A stretch of DNA of 64,000 bases from Psychrobacter coccoides (GTDB taxonomy: Bacteria; Pseudomonadota; Gammaproteobacteria; Pseudomonadales; Moraxellaceae). Within the stretch, counting starts at the first letter, position 1. The number at the start of each line of letters is the position of its first letter. The notes beneath the pieces are model-generated. The model worked only from the letters and a program-made list of their open reading frames with translations, did not search any database and was not told the DNA's origin. The stretch lies in NCBI RefSeq assembly GCF_017498085.1, contig NZ_JAGBKM010000009.1, forward strand, positions 44,462 to 108,461. Direction: 5' to 3'. Position numbers and translations under genes: made by a program. Positions 1 to 7,936 of this stretch are shown piece after piece.

Positions 1-324
1 TTCTAATCTCTAGAACCACAGTGTCATGCTGTGGTTCTTTGAGTTTAGGCCTGCTGTTTTCGCCAAATACTTCTGGGCTTTTTTATGTTTCCGCCCTGTT
101 TTGATGACAGCGCTCAAAAGTATTTGGCTGGCCTAGTCGCTTAGTGGTTGACATTCAAAGCGATTTACGATTAATTAGAGGGTGGCTTTATGAAAATAAA
201 ACACCACCTTTTAAAGGCAGGCCAGCGTCATACCATCAGCGGATAAAACACTGCTTAACAGATCATTTTTGATCCGCTATCTCTACAAAGCAACGAACCA
301 TTACTACTATAGGATCATCCCTCT
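1..324. other. Intergenic region upstream of spoT
   Basis: No gene seen. It holds a terminator hairpin at 12-40 and a long imperfect inverted repeat: GCCAAATACTT at 62-72 pairs with AAGTATTTGGC at 118-128, and TAGGCC at 46-51 pairs with GGCCTA at 130-135. The rest is the spoT leader. No strong ribosome binding site precedes the spoT ATG; AGGAT at 311-315 is the nearest candidate. Confidence 0.6.
12..40 (+). terminator. Rho-independent terminator of an upstream plus-strand gene
   Basis: A perfect 10-bp stem (AGAACCACAG at 12-21 with CTGTGGTTCT at 29-38) and a 7-nt loop, followed by a short T run. It would end a gene lying left of the window; in many gammaproteobacteria that gene is rpoZ, but this cannot be seen here. 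Confidence 0.7.
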
Positions 325-2520
325 ATGAGCCAAACTCTACCCAAGCTCAGTCATCATTTGGTTGATGAAGCTCAGTATAACTTACTGCGTTCAGTTGGGT
401 ATCTTAGTGCAGCTGATCGCCGTGATATTATTGATGCTTGTAAGTTTGGCGATATCGCTCATATAAAAGACAAGCGCAAATCTGGTGAGCCCTATATCAC
501 GCATCCGATTGCCGTTGCTGAGATATTGGCGGGTTTTCGCTTAGATCGAGACAGTATCATTGCAGCAATTTTGCATGATACTGTCGAAGACACAGAGGTC
601 AGCGATGACGAAATCAAGCAGCGTTATGGTAAGGTGGTCGCCACCTTGGTCGACGGTGTGACTAAGCTTAAGTCATCCAATCATGATAAACAACAAAACA
701 AAGCCGCTACCTTTCATAAAATCCTAACCGCCACCCTCGCTGATCCACGCGTGTTAATCATTAAGCTTGCTGATCGATTGCACAATATGTCTACGCTGGA
801 TGCGGTACGTCCAGAAAAGCAGCGTGCGACAGCCCAAGAGACATTGGATTTTTATGTGCCATTTGCACGTTTGATGGGTCTCAATGATATTGCTGACTAT
901 ATCGAAGTGCTGTGTTATCGCAATCTTGATTCTGAGATGTACAACAAGCTCTCTGACAAGCTGCTACAGCATGGCCTTGGACGCAACTTTCAACGAGAGT
1001 CTATTCACCGTTATCTCACTATCGTCCTCAACAATCTAGACCTAAATGGGCATGTTAAGGTGCTCGATAATCGGGTGGTGATATATCGTCAGTTTTTCCG
1101 CAATCGTGGGGAGATTAGTGCCTTACTACGTCACTATGCTTTTGAGGTGGTGCTAGAGAGTATCGAAGAGTGCGACAAACTGGCTTATTACCTGATCAAA
1201 AAATATCAAATAGAAAACTCTCATATTGAAGACAATATCCGTCGTCCTCTACCCGGTGGCAACCAGTCATTGACACTGATATATGAGCGTGACAATGATT
1301 TTGTAAAAGTAACCATTTTGACCAAAAAGATGCAAAATGCCGCAAGACTTGGCGTCATCGGCGCAGAGCATGCCTCTGACGTCAGTCGTTCAGTCATTCA
1401 AGCGTCACTACGCAATATGAAAGATTTGGTCGATGAAGAAACCTTAGACGAAGACAATCCAGATTTTACAGCCGCTGTCTCTACGATTAATGAGCTGATG
1501 GACTATCTACACTCAAGCAAAATCATTTGCTATAGCCCGCAAGGTCGTGCCTATGAGCTGCCTCAAGGAGCAACAGCGTTGGACTTTGCCTATGCCGTAG
1601 GCCCTATGGTCGGTAATGTCGCTGTTGGGGCTAATATCGATGGTAAAAAAGCCAAACTGGGCACGGTAGTCAAAGATGGCCAGCAAGTCGAGATCGAAAC
1701 CAATCGTCATTCTGAGCCAAAAGCGGAATGGCTAGGGTTTGTACTGACCAACAAGGCCCGTGAAGAGATACTGCGCTGGTTTAAGGACTTATCTACCGCT
1801 GATAAGCAGCATCACGGTCAGCAAGCTTTAGATCGGGCACTCAAAACCTACCAAAAGAGTCTCGATGACCTAACAGATAATGACTGGCAAAACTTAATAG
1901 AATGGCGCGGCGTGCCAGACAAAGGCGTCTTGTTTGAACAAATCAGCTCTGGAACTTTATTGCCACAACTGGTCGTCTCACGCCTATTTAGTGATGAAGT
2001 CTGCGACTTGCAGACGCAGCATAGCCATAATATGACACAGCCACAGCAGCTTATAGCAAACGCAACAGGCGTTGAGGTTGACTTTGCCAACTGCTGTCAT
2101 CCAATTTATGGCGACCCTATTGTCGGCCACTTATCACGTCACGGTCTGGTCGTACATCGACACAAATGCTTCTCGCTTGATGACATTCGCAAAGACAATC
2201 CTTATCAGGTCATTCAACTGCGATGGCGTGAGGATCAAGCCGTCAAAGTAAACGAGCTAAAAGTGCCTAGTGGTAAAAACAGTGGTGAAATACGCTTTCC
2301 TGCGTATCTGAAGCTTTCAATCGCTTTGACTGACGAGCAGATCAGTGAGGTGATTTACCATCTTCGCCAACTTAATATCGGTGTCGAAAAAGTCGATGTG
2401 CGTAGCAGTGATACGGTTTTGCACATTATTGTCCGTAGTCGCAATCATTTAGCACAAGGCATACGTGACCTACGCTCTTTACTAGATTTTCCAAATATTA
2501 TACGTCTATATCAACTATAA
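325..2520 (+). CDS. spoT: SpoT-type (p)ppGpp hydrolase with degenerate synthetase domain
   Basis: RelA/SpoT homologue of 731 aa that controls the stringent-response alarmone (p)ppGpp. The N-terminal HD hydrolase domain is intact: THP near residue 60, HDTVEDT at 84-90 and the downstream RLHN at 151-154. A TGS domain (about 401-462) and a C-terminal ACT-like domain (about 650-731) are also visible. The region where the synthetase should lie (about 240-345) is recognisable only by outline: the usual RxKxxxSIYxKM, YQSLHT and VEVQIRT signatures are replaced by VVIYRQFFRNR, NQSLTLI and VKVTILT. It therefore probably degrades but does not make (p)ppGpp, which agrees with reports that Moraxellaceae SpoT proteins lost synthetase function. 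Family very sure; loss of activity is inferred. Confidence 0.95.
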   Translation: MSQTLPKLSHHLVDEAQYNLLRSVGYLSAADRRDIIDACKFGDIAHIKDKRKSGEPYITHPIAVAEILAGFRLDRDSIIAAILHDTVEDTEVSDDEIKQRYGKVVATLVDGVTKLKSSNHDKQQNKAATFHKILTATLADPRVLIIKLADRLHNMSTLDAVRPEKQRATAQETLDFYVPFARLMGLNDIADYIEVLCYRNLDSEMYNKLSDKLLQHGLGRNFQRESIHRYLTIVLNNLDLNGHVKVLDNRVVIYRQFFRNRGEISALLRHYAFEVVLESIEECDKLAYYLIKKYQIENSHIEDNIRRPLPGGNQSLTLIYERDNDFVKVTILTKKMQNAARLGVIGAEHASDVSRSVIQASLRNMKDLVDEETLDEDNPDFTAAVSTINELMDYLHSSKIICYSPQGRAYELPQGATALDFAYAVGPMVGNVAVGANIDGKKAKLGTVVKDGQQVEIETNRHSEPKAEWLGFVLTNKAREEILRWFKDLSTADKQHHGQQALDRALKTYQKSLDDLTDNDWQNLIEWRGVPDKGVLFEQISSGTLLPQLVVSRLFSDEVCDLQTQHSHNMTQPQQLIANATGVEVDFANCCHPIYGDPIVGHLSRHGLVVHRHKCFSLDDIRKDNPYQVIQLRWREDQAVKVNELKVPSGKNSGEIRFPAYLKLSIALTDEQISEVIYHLRQLNIGVEKVDVRSSDTVLHIIVRSRNHLAQGIRDLRSLLDFPNIIRLYQL

Positions 2521-2660
2521 TCACGATGAGCATTTTGTTTTTTGTTCACTAGGTTTTGAGCATTAGACCAGACAACTGTATTTTTAAGTATGAGTGCAAA
2601 AACTAATTATCTTCTCGCTAACTCATTAGCAAATCAATTCAAGTATTAAAAGGATATCCT

Positions 2661-3041
2661 ATGACTCGTCAGACCATTCAAACTGATAACGCCCCTGCAG
2701 CCGTTGGCACTTACTCACAAGCGGTCAAAGTTGGCAATACCGTCTATGTTTCAGGTCAGCTGGGCTTTGACCCTAAGACGATGGAGCTAAAAGACGGCTT
2801 TGAAGCCCAAGCTAAGCAAGTGTTTGAAAACCTAAAGGCCGTTTGTGAGGCTGCTGGCGGTAGCTTAAACGACGTGGTTAAGTTTAATGTGTCTTTAACC
2901 GACCTCAATGACTTTGCGGTACTCAATGACATATTTGCCGCCAATCTAAGTGAGCCGTATCCTGCTCGTGCTGCTGTACAGGTTGCGGCTTTACCCAAAG
3001 GCGGTGTGGTTGAGATTGAAGCGATCATGTATATTGAATAA
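2661..3041 (+). CDS. ridA: RidA/YjgF family enamine/imine deaminase
   Basis: A 126-aa protein of the RidA (YjgF/YER057c/UK114) family, the usual length. Family members hydrolyse reactive 2-aminoacrylate and other enamine/imine intermediates released by PLP enzymes, and act as trimers in the cytoplasm. Family features seen: the N-terminal APAAVGTYSQAVKVG segment, VYVSGQLGFDP, and the C-terminal YPARAAVQVAALPKGG segment that carries the conserved active-site arginine, followed by VEIEAIMY. An AAGGATATCCT ribosome-binding stretch precedes the ATG. It lies 140 bp behind spoT in the same direction, an arrangement also seen in enterobacteria, and a hairpin terminator follows. Confidence 0.93.
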   Translation: MTRQTIQTDNAPAAVGTYSQAVKVGNTVYVSGQLGFDPKTMELKDGFEAQAKQVFENLKAVCEAAGGSLNDVVKFNVSLTDLNDFAVLNDIFAANLSEPYPARAAVQVAALPKGGVVEIEAIMYIE

Positions 3042-3137
3042 ACGGATAAATCTGTTTATTTAGAGTCTGCCCTAGACTCAAGTCACTTGATAAAAACAAT
3101 GCCGTTAATAACCTGTGTTTATCAAACCGATTTATCA

Positions 3138-3166
3138 TAAGCCCAAATAGTCTATTTGGGCTTATT
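3138..3166 (+). terminator. Terminator after ridA
   Basis: Perfect 12-bp stem (TAAGCCCAAATA at 3138-3149, TATTTGGGCTTA at 3153-3164) with a 3-nt loop; the following T tract is weak. It separates the spoT-ridA unit from priA. Confidence 0.6.
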
Positions 3167-3233
3167 GCTATCATTTATCTTGATATCATTATCCATATCT
3201 CTACAAACGATACTTAAAAGCTAGGGTACATTT

Positions 3234-5507
3234 ATGTTGCTACAAGTTGCTCTACCTGTGCCCCTCTACCGGGTATTTGACTATCGTTTGCCGACAGCGA
3301 TAGAGGCTTTGTCGGATGCTGTCTTACCTGCTGTCGGGTGCCGTGTCGAAGTGCCTTTTGGTCGCCAGACACTTATCGGCATCGTAGTAGCCCATATCGC
3401 AAAGACAAGTAGCAACGTACCTGTCAACAAGCTTAAGTCCATCAATAGATGCTTGGACGCTACACCTATACTAGACGCACATATGCTCAAGCTGGCTCAC
3501 TGGTTGGCTGGCTATTATCATTATCCCCTCGGTGATGTATTGGCCGTTATCTTGCCAAGTCTCGTGCGACAAGGCAAGCCACTTGATCTTTTGATTACCC
3601 ATTGGCGCATACTGCCCCACGTCACTGATGACGACTTTCATCCCAATGCCAAAAAGCAAAAGCAACAATTTGATATGCTCAAGCTACATGGAGAGCGTGG
3701 CGCCAGCGAGGATGTGCTGCTGTTAGAAGGGATGGAAAGAGCTTTTTTGAAGACTTTAGAAGATAAAGGTCTTATCGAGCGCTATATTGAGCCCAAACAA
3801 GCCCCTGCGCCTGTCAAACTTGCCAAGCTACCACTAGATATGAATGCTGAGCAGCAGCAAGCGGTCAATGCCATCATTGCGGCTCATGAAGCGCACCATT
3901 ACACTGGTTTTTTGTTAAATGGCATCACAGGAAGTGGCAAGACAGAAGTCTATCTACAAGCCATGCAACAGGTACTAGAAGCTGGCAAACAAGTGCTTAT
4001 CTTGGTACCTGAGATTGGCTTGACGCCGCAGACACGGGCTCGTTTTGCCAGTCGGTTTGCAGCTCATATCGTGCTGCTACACTCTGGTATGAATAACACC
4101 CATCGCCTACAAGGCTGGCAAGACTGTCGCACCGGGCACGCACAAATAGTCATAGGAACACGCTCAGCAGTGCTATATCCTTTTAAGGATTTAGGGCTCA
4201 TTATCGTCGACGAAGCGCATGATGGCTCTTATAAACAGCAAGACACGCTGCGTTATCACGCTGCTGATGTGGCGCTCTATCGGGGACTGCAGCAGCATAT
4301 TCCTGTGGTGCTAGGCACTGCTACGCCCTCTCTTGAACATCTAAAACTGGTCGCTGATGGCAAGCTAGTAGAACGCCGGCTGCTGACTCGCCCAGGCAAT
4401 GCCAAGCCTGCCACCATGCAGCTTATCGATGCTCGTCTGCAAAGCACGCACCAACAGACAACAGACGATGGCGCACGCTATGATACAGGGCTAACAGACG
4501 CTATGATTGGTGCGATACGGCAGACATTAGAAGCAGGCGATCAGGTATTGATATTTTTAAATCGTCGGGGTTACGCTCCTGTTTTATTGTGTCAAGCTTG
4601 TGGTTGGCAGGCAGATTGTCCTCGCTGCGATGCTCATTTGACGGTACATTACAGCAGACAAAATCGACAAAACGCCTACTTAAAATGCCATCACTGTGAT
4701 TGGCAAGCTTACATTCCTACTGTGTGTCCAGATTGTGGCAGTCCAAATTTAGACGCCAAAGGGATGGGCACCACAAGACTGAGCGAAAACCTACACGCTA
4801 TCTTTGCCAATCCACAGACTAGCAAACAGATCTATCCTATTATCCAAATCGATCGTGATACCACCAGACGCAAAGACAGCTGGGAACGTATCTATCAGCG
4901 TATCAATCAAGGAGCACCTGCGATATTGGTCGGCACACAAATGGTCGCCAAAGGCCATCATTTCCCCAATGTCACCTTAGTGTGTATGCCAAACGCCGAT
5001 CGTGGCTTTTTGTCTGCAGATTTTCGCTCACCTGAACATACCGCCCAGTTGATGATTCAAGTTGCAGGACGTGCAGGACGCGGGGACAAAGCTGGACGAG
5101 TACTGATCCAAACCCTGCAGCCCGACAATGAGCTTTTATTAAAACTGGTCAAAGATGGCTACCTATCATTTGCTCATGAGTTATTACAAGAGCGCAAAAT
5201 GATGGGGCTACCACCTTATAGCCATGCTGCACTGATACGCTGTGAAGGCAAAACCCTCGCTGCCACCGTTCAAGCGCTCAAAGACGCTATAGCCAACCTG
5301 CCTCAGGGACACAACTTGGCCGTTCTTGGCCCTATCGACGCCCCTATGAGCAAAAAAAACAGCCGTTATCATTCACAGCTGCTATTGCTCGCTAAAGACA
5401 GGCGACAATTGCATCAGGTGCTAAATCAATGGTGGCAGCCGATACTTGCCCTACCCAGCACAAAATACCTAAAGCTAACTTTAGACATTGATCCTATCGG
5501 TTGGTGA
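3234..5507 (+). CDS. priA: Primosomal protein N' (replication restart helicase PriA)
   Basis: A 757-aa superfamily 2 DNA helicase that reloads the replisome at stalled forks. The N-terminal DNA-binding domain starts at MLLQVALPVPLYRVFDY, typical of PriA. Walker A GITGSGKT lies at 230-237 and the DEAH box (VDEAHDGSYKQQD) at about 325-337. Eight cysteines in C-x2-C pairs (453/456, 462/465, 485/488, 498/501) form the zinc-binding module, and a C-terminal helicase lobe follows with VGTQMVAKGHHF and QVAGRAGR. A TAGGGT stretch 8 nt before the ATG supports the start. All family motifs are present, so it should be active. Confidence 0.97.
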   Translation: MLLQVALPVPLYRVFDYRLPTAIEALSDAVLPAVGCRVEVPFGRQTLIGIVVAHIAKTSSNVPVNKLKSINRCLDATPILDAHMLKLAHWLAGYYHYPLGDVLAVILPSLVRQGKPLDLLITHWRILPHVTDDDFHPNAKKQKQQFDMLKLHGERGASEDVLLLEGMERAFLKTLEDKGLIERYIEPKQAPAPVKLAKLPLDMNAEQQQAVNAIIAAHEAHHYTGFLLNGITGSGKTEVYLQAMQQVLEAGKQVLILVPEIGLTPQTRARFASRFAAHIVLLHSGMNNTHRLQGWQDCRTGHAQIVIGTRSAVLYPFKDLGLIIVDEAHDGSYKQQDTLRYHAADVALYRGLQQHIPVVLGTATPSLEHLKLVADGKLVERRLLTRPGNAKPATMQLIDARLQSTHQQTTDDGARYDTGLTDAMIGAIRQTLEAGDQVLIFLNRRGYAPVLLCQACGWQADCPRCDAHLTVHYSRQNRQNAYLKCHHCDWQAYIPTVCPDCGSPNLDAKGMGTTRLSENLHAIFANPQTSKQIYPIIQIDRDTTRRKDSWERIYQRINQGAPAILVGTQMVAKGHHFPNVTLVCMPNADRGFLSADFRSPEHTAQLMIQVAGRAGRGDKAGRVLIQTLQPDNELLLKLVKDGYLSFAHELLQERKMMGLPPYSHAALIRCEGKTLAATVQALKDAIANLPQGHNLAVLGPIDAPMSKKNSRYHSQLLLLAKDRRQLHQVLNQWWQPILALPSTKYLKLTLDIDPIGW

Positions 5508-5604
5508 TGCCCTCTACATTTGCTATTCTAGTGAGAGCGGCCTTATAGCATTGGCAAAATGAGCATAGCAAAAAAAAGGTTTCGATAAGCGCTGAGGATA
5601 TATT

Positions 5605-6690
5605 ATGAGTCAAAAAGACTATATGTATGACGATAAAGACGATCATGACCACGATGAGCATTTGGAGCAGACCGTAGCGCCACGAGATACCAAAGGCTAT
5701 CAGCGTACGCTGCTATTTAGCTTTATTATCATTACAGGCTATATGTTTATCGAAGCGATTGGCGGCTTACTGACGGGCAGCTTAGCGCTACTATCTGATG
5801 CCGGTCATATGCTCAGCGACGCTATTGCCCTTGGTGCTACCTTAATGGCATTCAAAATCGGCGAAAAAACAGCCACTCATCAAAAGACCTTTGGCTATAA
5901 ACGCTTTGAGATCATTGTGGCTACTGTCAATGGTGCCACCCTGGTCATCATTGCACTTATGATTTTTTATGAGGCCATTGAACGCTTTAACACCCCCACT
6001 GAAATCGCCAGCCAAGGCATGCTCATCATTGCCACTATCGGTATGTTGGTCAACATCTTGGTCGCTTGGCTGATGCATCGTGGTAGTAGTGGTGACGACC
6101 ATCATGGTCATAGCCACGGTACGAGTGACTCAGCAGCTGATATCAAAGCGCCTGTCAATCTCAATATGCAAAGTGCCTACCTACATGTCTTGAGTGATCT
6201 CTTAGGTTCAGTCGCTGCTATCATTGCTGCCTTATTGATGATGGGCTTTGGCTGGATATGGGCAGATGCGGTAGCTTCGGTGATCGTTGCGGTCCTTATC
6301 TTGGTCAGTGGCTACCGTGTGGTACGCGACTCAGTACATATCTTGATGGAAGGTACGCCAGAGGGTATTTCTTTAAGCACTGTGGAAGCCAAGTTGTTGG
6401 CACATAAGCAAGTACAGCAAGTGCATGACTTACATGTCTGGAGTATCACCAGTGGCTTGAACGCCTTATCGTGTCATGTGGTCGTCAATGGCGATATGAG
6501 TATCTCCGCGGCCAGTATGCTTATCGCTGACTTAGAGCAGCGGTTATTAGCACTAGATATTCAGCATGTCACCATTCAGGTAGAGAGCGCATCACACCCG
6601 CAAACTCAAGCGCACGGTGAGGCGCTGGTTTGTGATATATCAGAGCGTCCAGTTGATAATGACAGTAGTCACATAGGGCACAGTCATTAA
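5605..6690 (+). CDS. CDF-family zinc/cobalt/cadmium efflux transporter (CzcD/ZitB-like)
   Basis: A 361-aa cation diffusion facilitator that exports divalent metal, most often Zn(II), in exchange for protons across the inner membrane. The transport site shows as HxxxD pairs: SDAGHMLSD at 64-72 (H68, D72) and LHVLSD at 193-198 (H194, D198). About six membrane segments are followed by a soluble C-terminal domain starting near VHILMEGTP. Histidine-rich stretches occur at the N-terminus (DDHDHDEH), in the loop at about 165-171 and at the very end (HIGHSH), typical of zinc-buffering CDF proteins. GAGGATATATT precedes the ATG. The exact metal cannot be told from sequence. Confidence 0.92.
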   Translation: MSQKDYMYDDKDDHDHDEHLEQTVAPRDTKGYQRTLLFSFIIITGYMFIEAIGGLLTGSLALLSDAGHMLSDAIALGATLMAFKIGEKTATHQKTFGYKRFEIIVATVNGATLVIIALMIFYEAIERFNTPTEIASQGMLIIATIGMLVNILVAWLMHRGSSGDDHHGHSHGTSDSAADIKAPVNLNMQSAYLHVLSDLLGSVAAIIAALLMMGFGWIWADAVASVIVAVLILVSGYRVVRDSVHILMEGTPEGISLSTVEAKLLAHKQVQQVHDLHVWSITSGLNALSCHVVVNGDMSISAASMLIADLEQRLLALDIQHVTIQVESASHPQTQAHGEALVCDISERPVDNDSSHIGHSH

Positions 6691-6753
6691 AAATGTCATT
6701 AACCACACCATTAACAATAACTATTGAATGATTGGGTGATAACAGCTCCATAA

Positions 6754-7026
6754 TTATTTAATACTTCTGAATAAATGATAACCGTAACGAAACATAGACC
6801 AAATCAGCCAAATGGCAGTGAGGAACCAAATCAGCAACCCAACAGCCAAAAAGGTCATTCTGATCCACATATCTAAACAGCCATCGCCGACCTCAGGTAG
6901 ATAAGCGGGTCCCATGTTTGAGGCCATAACCAACCAAAAGCCAGAGATTAGCGCTAATCCTATCGCCAGTACCCGCATTGCTATCTTGCCAACAACATTT
7001 AATACAAAGACTTGTTTTTGTTTCAT
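6754..7026 (-). CDS. Small two-helix membrane protein, unknown function
   Basis: A 90-aa protein that I do not recognise. I start it at the ATG giving MKQKQVFVLN, because AAGG lies 7-8 nt upstream on the minus strand; an in-frame start 45 nt further upstream has no such site. It has two hydrophobic segments (about residues 10-36 and 54-78) joined by a short loop with one cysteine (GDGCLDMW) and ends in a basic tail (YGYHLFRSIK). It lies convergent to the CDF transporter and divergent from the next gene. Coding status is moderately sure. Confidence 0.5.
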   Translation of the reverse strand: MKQKQVFVLNVVGKIAMRVLAIGLALISGFWLVMASNMGPAYLPEVGDGCLDMWIRMTFLAVGLLIWFLTAIWLIWSMFRYGYHLFRSIK

Positions 7027-7128
7027 TATAATACCTTGATAAAAATAACGAAAATATAGCTGCACTCTCATAATTTGATTATAAATTAGGTATACTTACC
7101 TAACTTACGACATTTAACGAATAACATT

Positions 7129-7833
7129 ATGTCCAGACGCTCAGCCCCTTTCGTCGCTCCCGACTATATTGACAACCCTACGTCAAAAGACGGCAAAAAA
7201 CACGCTAAAGCTTTATTGTCTACCTTGCAAGAAGACATTGCCAGCTTTCGAGATGAGCAGTTCCCGCCTGATATCTTACGTCAGATTCGGGATATGCCCA
7301 TTTATGAAGGAAATTTAGCTGAAGTTCAGGCCTATCAGCAGCGCTGGCAACCACTGCTTGAGCGTGCAATGGGTTTTTATCCCGCAGCCAATCTTCCGCC
7401 TGACTTCCTCCCCTTGCCAGCCAGCCTTGAGATTCCGCAGTTTATCTATCACGTGCAGCGTCTACATCTGACCAAGACTCGAGCCAAAGAGTCCAAAAGC
7501 TTTGGTTCTGTCGGTGCTTTGATTGAGAAGTGTGGCGACTACAGTGATGATGAGATTTCACGTATGTCGGCGGTGTTCGATAAAGATGATGAGGCACGTT
7601 TAGTCGCGCATCGTGAGTTTATAGATCTGCGAGCTTATGTGTTTTGTCGTGACAGTAAGGGTGAGCTGCTGGAGCCTGAGCGGGTGCGATTTTATCGTAC
7701 AGGGCTGATCGTCCATGCGCTACCTGATTTTAAAATTGTTGATAGCAGACAAACACCTCGTAAGCGGCGTAATGATGCGTATAGCAACCCGATAGCAGAT
7801 AATGGCATATGGAAGATTTACCGTAAAAAATAA
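7129..7833 (+). CDS. Conserved-looking cytoplasmic protein, unknown function
   Basis: A 234-aa soluble protein that I cannot assign to a family. It has no signal peptide or membrane segment. The N-terminus is basic and polar, the middle is rich in aromatic residues and prolines (FYPAANLPPDFLPLPASLE), a charged stretch follows (CGDYSDDEISRMSAVFDKDDEARLV), and a basic C-terminus (RQTPRKRRND, IYRKK) could bind nucleic acid, although that is only a guess. Codon use resembles its neighbours. It stands alone between a divergent small membrane protein and the antiporter gene. Confidence 0.75.
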   Translation: MSRRSAPFVAPDYIDNPTSKDGKKHAKALLSTLQEDIASFRDEQFPPDILRQIRDMPIYEGNLAEVQAYQQRWQPLLERAMGFYPAANLPPDFLPLPASLEIPQFIYHVQRLHLTKTRAKESKSFGSVGALIEKCGDYSDDEISRMSAVFDKDDEARLVAHREFIDLRAYVFCRDSKGELLEPERVRFYRTGLIVHALPDFKIVDSRQTPRKRRNDAYSNPIADNGIWKIYRKK

Positions 7834-7936
7834 TGGCGTTATTATCTTATGTATACCCGATCTTAGATGCATTTAAGCGCTTAAAAGAATAGTCACACGC
7901 ACGCTACCGTTTTAAACAGATTGCTAAGGATATGAT

